Assembly: GCA_022410635.1 (NCBI GenBank) | Contig: JAJVDF010000194.1 | Span: 752,008-816,007 of the forward strand | Source of the DNA: Tretioscincus oriximinensis | Taxonomy: Eukaryota; Chordata; Lepidosauria; Squamata; Gymnophthalmidae | Length of the DNA stretch: 64,000 nucleotides | Reading direction: 5' to 3' | Shown: positions 58,668-64,000 of the stretch, in pieces | How positions within the stretch are numbered: the first letter of the stretch is position 1 | Layout: the number at the start of each line of letters is the position of its first letter | Notes under the pieces: model-generated | What the model saw: only the letters and a program-made list of their open reading frames with translations | What the model was told of the DNA's origin: nothing | Databases searched by the model: none | Made by a program: the position numbers and the translations under genes

Positions 58668-61600
58668 CTGTAAATAAAATGACACACCAATAAATATTGA
58701 TAACATACCTGAGGAACAAGTTAAAGGCAATCTCATGTATGAATTTTTTAGTGCTCTCATAAATAACATGCAGCATTATTACCTCCTAAACAATTGGGNC
58801 TGCAGCACTAACTTACCAAGAATTTCCTTATTTGTAAGCTATTTTGGCAGGTAGTTAGAAGAAAAACTGAATTTGTCTTCCAAAAAGCATTCATTATTGT
58901 AAATGTTTTATTATATTTACTGCTATTGCAAGTACGGGAAAGATTATTGCTTGCAGCATGGTTGAAACTGAATAATGTTCAGACCATTTAACATATTTTC
59001 AAGTATGTGGCATGTTCAATCTCACTGATTTTTACTTCTACACAACAAAAATTCTCATAGTTGTTTAAATTTGGACTGTCAACATATGTGTCTTTAACCT
59101 TAAAGCTAGAAATTAGATAGAAAAGGGCTACTTCAATCGTTGTGCTCCTCCCCATGTCCCCTCTTTAAATGAAATAATGACTATAACTCCTAAAATATTA
59201 TAGTCTGCTTTTGACCTCTACATGATTATATGTACGTCCTACTCAGGTTTTATCTATTTCGTAAATGGGAAGCCTCCATAAATCAAAGCCTGAAACAATT
59301 TGGGGCACATAGAGCTTGCTAATCTGTTTTCTTGGAACTCTGCCTAAGGCCAGTTGTAATCTAATGTTTTACTTTGGCATCTCCAACTAAAGCTTGCCAG
59401 TCTTTGAACTTTCTTCAATGAGTAAACCAAGTGTGGTGCATTTGAAAGTATTCAGTTACATATCACTTGCACCATTTAACCTCTTTTATTCAAGTACAAA
59501 GGAATCACTTTCTGAAACATTCTCTTGGTAAATCCGAGTTAGAAGATGAAATTACATGCAATTCTGATACATTTTACAAAGCATAGCCTTAGTTATTAGC
59601 CAGTGAGGTCTATGCATTTACTGACAAACATAAATTACAATTACTTTTTACTTGAAGGATAGGAAATGGCAGAAAAAGAAAAAAAANCCAACTTGGTGGG
59701 TATTACACTAACTTGAAAACTTCTGTTCAGATAGTGACTAAAGATTATGAACTTAACATCTCAAGAATAATTTTTACCTCTTCGATACAACCCAAAGTGA
59801 CCAACCAAAGTAATGTTACTTTTTCTGATGCTTCTAACCTTATATTATACCAACTGAAATGCAGCACTGAAAGTAACAAATCAAATGCACTTGGGCTTCA
59901 GACCCCAGCACAATCTTACAATTTTACATACTGATTTTACTTAATAGCAAGCAATTTCCCTTTCAACCAGTGTCAGATTTTGCAACTTTTAACTTTAAAT
60001 AATTTCAACATTTTTACCTGCTTTTCTGATAAAGATTAACCACAATTCAGCCAGAAGTTTGAAATAAGGGTTTAGCCTTGCAGTACAATCACCACCTCCA
60101 CATTCAACAAAGATTTTGGTCTAACTTACAGGCCTATAGTTACCATATCTTTTACAAAATTCATGACCCTGGCCTAAACTAATGTTGCTTAATGGAAAAG
60201 TTCTTGAGTAACAAACCTATCCAATTCCATTTTACCTGATCTTCTAATCTCAACCAACCTTGACTATCATTTTGCTTTTAAACTTTTTAAGATACATTTT
60301 GCTTTTTACAATCTCTTGTTTCATATGCATTGTTTTGAATGGTTATCCTACAAATGATTTTCAGTGCTATTTCTTAACAACTAAGCAGCTTCAACAGAGT
60401 TCATATGTACTGCANTCTCTTCTGGGCAAGTTTGATGAAGGAACATCCTACAAGACCTCAGAAATTGGCAATTGCCTATTCTATAGAAAGACAAATTTCT
60501 TGAAAAACATCTCTCTTTCTGCTAAGGAATTTGTAGTTTCAGCTTCACTCTTGTGGTTTCCAAAGTTATCATGCAATATTGCATTTCATAAAACTGTCAT
60601 TTGCAGCCAATATGGAGTTGCACATGTTCTATCCAAAGCTAACATCATAAAGTTGAAACAGGTGTTAACCATTACTGTATCCATGAACTTTTTTGTTTAC
60701 TTAGTCATGAAAAAGTAGTACTAAAAATTCTTGAAATGACCTTTAAACAAATTATCTTGAAATTCTAGTCAAACGTTTTAGTGCAAGTTTACTAAAGTAG
60801 TTCTTAGTGTATTTCAGAAATGCAGATTTTTACTAATATAAAGCAAATTGTATTAAGTTTGCCGTAGCTCATTTGCCAATGTTTTCTTTAAAACTGACAT
60901 TTCAGACCAACATGAAGGAATTATCATTCCTTCCCATCTGCAGGTAAAAGCATCATACAGATATGAAGCCAATCAAGATGGGTTTTTTGAGATTTGTAAT
61001 TTCTACTGAGATTATTCTACTATTCAGATATGCTCTGAATTTAGATTAATTCTGGTCTCCAAAAATCAGGATGATCTGGTCTCCAATAAATCAAGATTTA
61101 TTGATTCCTTATCGGTGTCACTCAAATTCTTCTGAACAGAATCAAAAAGCCCCCAAAAGTTACTTTATTGGTCTCAGAAATTAATTAAAAATTCTAGAAT
61201 ACTAAAAGGCAAAAGATTTATAATATCTGAGGAAAAACCATATAATTTATATCAGCAGGGAAACAGAGGAAACATATCTGCATAACATTAAATCAATCTG
61301 TTTTGGAAAAGGCCCAATTTGTACATAGGTCTATTCTACAAGGTCCTTCTCTGTCCTTGTTGATGCCTTAATTGGAAATTTAAAATTACAGAATTTTTAA
61401 TCTTTATTTAAATTTTGTTTATATGCGTTTTTAGAAAAGCCATGTGTCATTTTTTGCACTTATTTTATTTTGAGTCACCATGAGGAGAAAGAGGCTGCAT
61501 CTAGACATGGGATATTACCCNAGATTTACTCCAGGATTATGTTCAGATTGTCATTCATATCTACTGCAGAACAGACTTGGAATATTGGGTTGATAACTCA

Positions 61601-61813
61601 AAATATTGCTTGGGAAAACCAACACCCGTCCTGAATTTTATGAAAAAAGGAAAAAGATTTGCCTTGTTAAAATGGCCTCTTGCAGGGACCATCTTTTGAA
61701 AATGACCACTGAGTCTAAAAAAGTGGTAATACAGGGCTGAAGACTGCCTATTTCCAGGTATTTCACAAGAATTAAATATTTAAATGTATAAGTCACATCG
61801 ACACATAGTACTG

Positions 61814-62480
61814 TATACACTCNCGTATCAGCCTAGTTTTTCAGCACATTTTTAATGCTGGTAAAAGTCCCCCTTGGCCTATACTCAGGTGCAGTTGTTC
61901 TCCAATCAGCCACCTCCATCCTCGCTTTTTCCCCCAGCCACAGGTGGGACTACACTTTCCAGCATGCTCCAGTGTCTTCCCTCCTCAAGCCTTTGCAGTT
62001 GTTTGTGGACTGCTGCTGCCTTTGCTGCCTCCCTCTGGACCAATGCCTGAGGTGGGCTTCAGTTGTGCTCCCAGTGTGCAGGCGTCGGAGGAGAGTGTGG
62101 CAGCAACTGCAGAGGTCATCATTACCTAATATCTATCTGGCGAGGATGATGTAGTACCAGAGCCTCCCTGCTGCAAGCATCCTTTACATGTGGCTGATCA
62201 TTAGGGCTTGGAGCCCAAGAAGTGGATGCCAAGGGGTCTCCAAGAGCTTCCAGCATGTGGCCATCCAGCATGGCCCCACGGCTGGCTGTGGACCCCAGGA
62301 GGCGACAGGCACCTCAGATGGTCACGGGGGAGGCGTTGGGTTCCATTCCTTCCTTCATCCCCCTCCCACACTGCATTTCCCACTCTAGGCTTATACTTGA
62401 GTCAATAAGTTTTCCCANTTTTTTGTGGTGAAATTAGGTGCCTCAGTTTGTATTTGGGTCAACTTAAACTCAAGTATATA
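61814..62480. mobile_element. GC-rich MITE with TATAnACTCGAGTATAAGCC-type ends
   Basis: The left end TATACACTCNCGTATCAGCC and the inverted right end TATATACTTGAGTTTAAGTTG are diverged versions of a terminal sequence resembling TATACTCGAGTATAAGCCGA, as I recall it from reptile DNA elements. A second inner copy occurs near 62390-62410 (GGCTTATACTTGAGTCAATA). The interior (about 61880-62380) is clearly richer in G and C than the surroundings and gives several overlapping open frames without domains. Superfamily and exact borders are uncertain. Confidence 0.65.
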
Positions 62481-63867
62481 TGGGCAATTTAGACAGAAAA
62501 GTTTCTTTCATTTCCTGTGATTGTCCATGTCAGCAATATGATCTCAGCTATGCCTTCTCATGGTTTGTATTAATAGGGCAGGATATTCAGGCCTCACTGA
62601 CCATGAATGAAAAGGCCTAAAATAAAAATATTCAACAAAAAATGAGGAACTTTCACATCAGGTATGCCATTATTGAAAAGGTTTCGTTCCAACTTCAATG
62701 TATGTAACATTTATGATTCACTCTATTGTAAAGCAACACTGTAAAAGGTAAAAGTAAAAGCTCAGCCAGTTTCATAATGTGAAAGTTTTATTTGAAATGT
62801 ATATGAACATCTAGATTCTGAGTCCTATTTTATTTGTAGAATAGACAACTAATCACTGCAACCTATGAACAGTAAAAAGTTACTTTTCCAAATGTGATCA
62901 CGATGTTAAAATCCTCCTATTTTTGACAGTAAGGAAATGAAGTAATTGTTAAAGCAATAAGATCAAAGTACAAGAAAAACTAATGATCAATTCTGTATTT
63001 TCACAGCTATTTATATGTAGATATTTAGAAAATTGACTTGTCAATTCCTGATAAAGCTCCAGTAGAAGTTGCTACATATATATGGAAACATATTTCATAC
63101 ATGGAAAAGATGCGCTAACGAAGTTTGATAGTCTTTCAATTTTGTTTTGCTCTTCTTTTATATTTTATCTTTTTAAAAGCAATGTGATTAATAAACAAGA
63201 ATGAACCTTTAACTCCTATGAATCTGCCCCTTTACAGAGGACAGATTTCATCAAACCAGGAGCTTCCTAGCTTGCAGTGAATTTAAGTCATTACCACATA
63301 CTAACTTGCCATTTGTTTCCGTAGAAAGAAACCCTGATACATATGGTACATGAATCCATTAATTAGGATAGTAAATTATGTGGTCTTATGCCTTTCTGCT
63401 TAGAGTACACATGTATTTTTGCTTTGGATGACACCACAAAGCTCTGGTAGAATATTGATAAATATTATATGTGTAAATAAATTTGATTAGCATCTACTTC
63501 AGTTTTCACAGGTATGTTATTCAAAATTACAATTAATTGTTCACAGCAAAGGTATAAAAGGCCTTGAATGGAAAGCAAAGTATTATATTATTTCCCCACA
63601 AAGCCTTGAAACAAATGAAAAATTGTTTGGAACACAGCCATCTCACTTACCGAGCCAAAGCCAGGGCCAGGAAACATTTCACTTCTATTTAAGCTAAAAG
63701 ATACTAAGAAAGTGATAAATTACTAGAGTTGTAGCAGATAAACTTAAGCACAATTTCAAAACGTGTACAACTGAAAACATTCATGTGTACATTCTTATCC
63801 ACCTTCTAGACATTATGCAGCAATGAATGTAAATAATTATATATTGAAACTACTGCGTGTTAAAATA

Positions 63868-63943
63868 TACTGCTCAAAACAATTAAGGGAACATTTAGTG
63901 TTACACTGTTATGTTAGTGTTCCTTTAATTAATTTGAGCAGTA
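63868..63943. mobile_element. Short Tc1/mariner-type palindromic MITE
   Basis: This 76-bp element, TACTGCTCAAAACAATTAAG...AATTAATTTGAGCAGTA, has inverted arms of about 30 bp and is flanked by TA on both sides (63866-63867, 63944-63945). The end sequence TACTGCTCAAAA resembles known Tc1-like terminal repeats. Confidence 0.8.
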
Positions 63944-64000
63944 TAGATTTCCACATGCCAGCAGAATCATCTTAATCAATGGCAGCTAATCCTGATGAAA

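Larger units (their letters stand above)
58668..64000 (-). other. BICC1: BICC1 intron 1 (partial, runs off the right edge)
   Basis: The first 5.3 kb adjacent to exon 2 contain a GC-rich MITE (61814-62480) and a small Tc1-type palindrome (63868-63943). The 152-codon open frame at 60260-60718 on the + strand has no recognisable domain and contains an N; I do not call it a gene. The remainder is unassigned. Confidence 0.85.

Noticed and set aside
60260..60718. 152-codon open frame on the + strand in BICC1 intron 1
   Set aside because: It has hydrophobic and Lys/Phe-rich composition typical of AT-rich random frames, contains an N, and has no domain and no sign of splice sites or promoter.

Overview
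The window is vertebrate nuclear DNA: AT-rich, with GT-AG introns, dense interspersed repeats and about 50 isolated single-base Ns. The repeats (CR1/L2-type LINEs ending in short TTCTTATG-like tails, L1-like LINE ends, tRNA-derived SINEs with a GGTTCGATTCC B box, hAT and Tc1/mariner MITEs) fit a squamate reptile. A gecko is possible, but I cannot fix the species.

The only protein-coding gene I can support is BICC1 (Bicaudal-C homologue 1, a KH/SAM RNA-binding protein). It lies on the minus strand and fills nearly the whole window. Sixteen consecutive internal coding exons were placed by reading both strands. They correspond to exons 2-17 if, as in human, one coding exon lies upstream. Their phases agree at all 15 junctions, and together they give 729 complete codons with no stop or frameshift. 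The order on the + strand is reversed: exon 17 is at 3322-3476 and exon 2 at 58621-58667. The first exon lies beyond 64000, and the C-terminal exons, including the SAM domain, lie to the left of position 1.

Layout: 1-3321 is part of intron 17. From 3322 to 23891, exons 17 to 4 are packed with introns of 0.4-2.6 kb and encode the Ser/Pro-rich linker, the two KH-like domains, KH3, KH2 and the end of KH1. From 23892 to 50545 is the 26.7-kb intron 3. Exon 3 (50546-50615) is followed by the 8.0-kb intron 2, exon 2, and the start of intron 1, which runs off the right edge.

Everything else is intronic. It consists of LINE fragments (CR1/L2-like, L1-like, and one 652-bp insertion with a 12-bp target-site duplication), SINEs, a hAT MITE nested inside a SINE with a perfect 8-bp duplication, a CpG-rich Tc1/mariner-type MITE carrying a 42-bp tandem array with cAMP-response-element-like motifs, several near-perfect palindromic elements, and short tandem repeats. 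I found no RNA gene, second protein gene, CRISPR array or novel multi-gene system. The most interesting signals are the nested and palindromic mobile elements and the CRE-bearing tandem array inside BICC1 introns.
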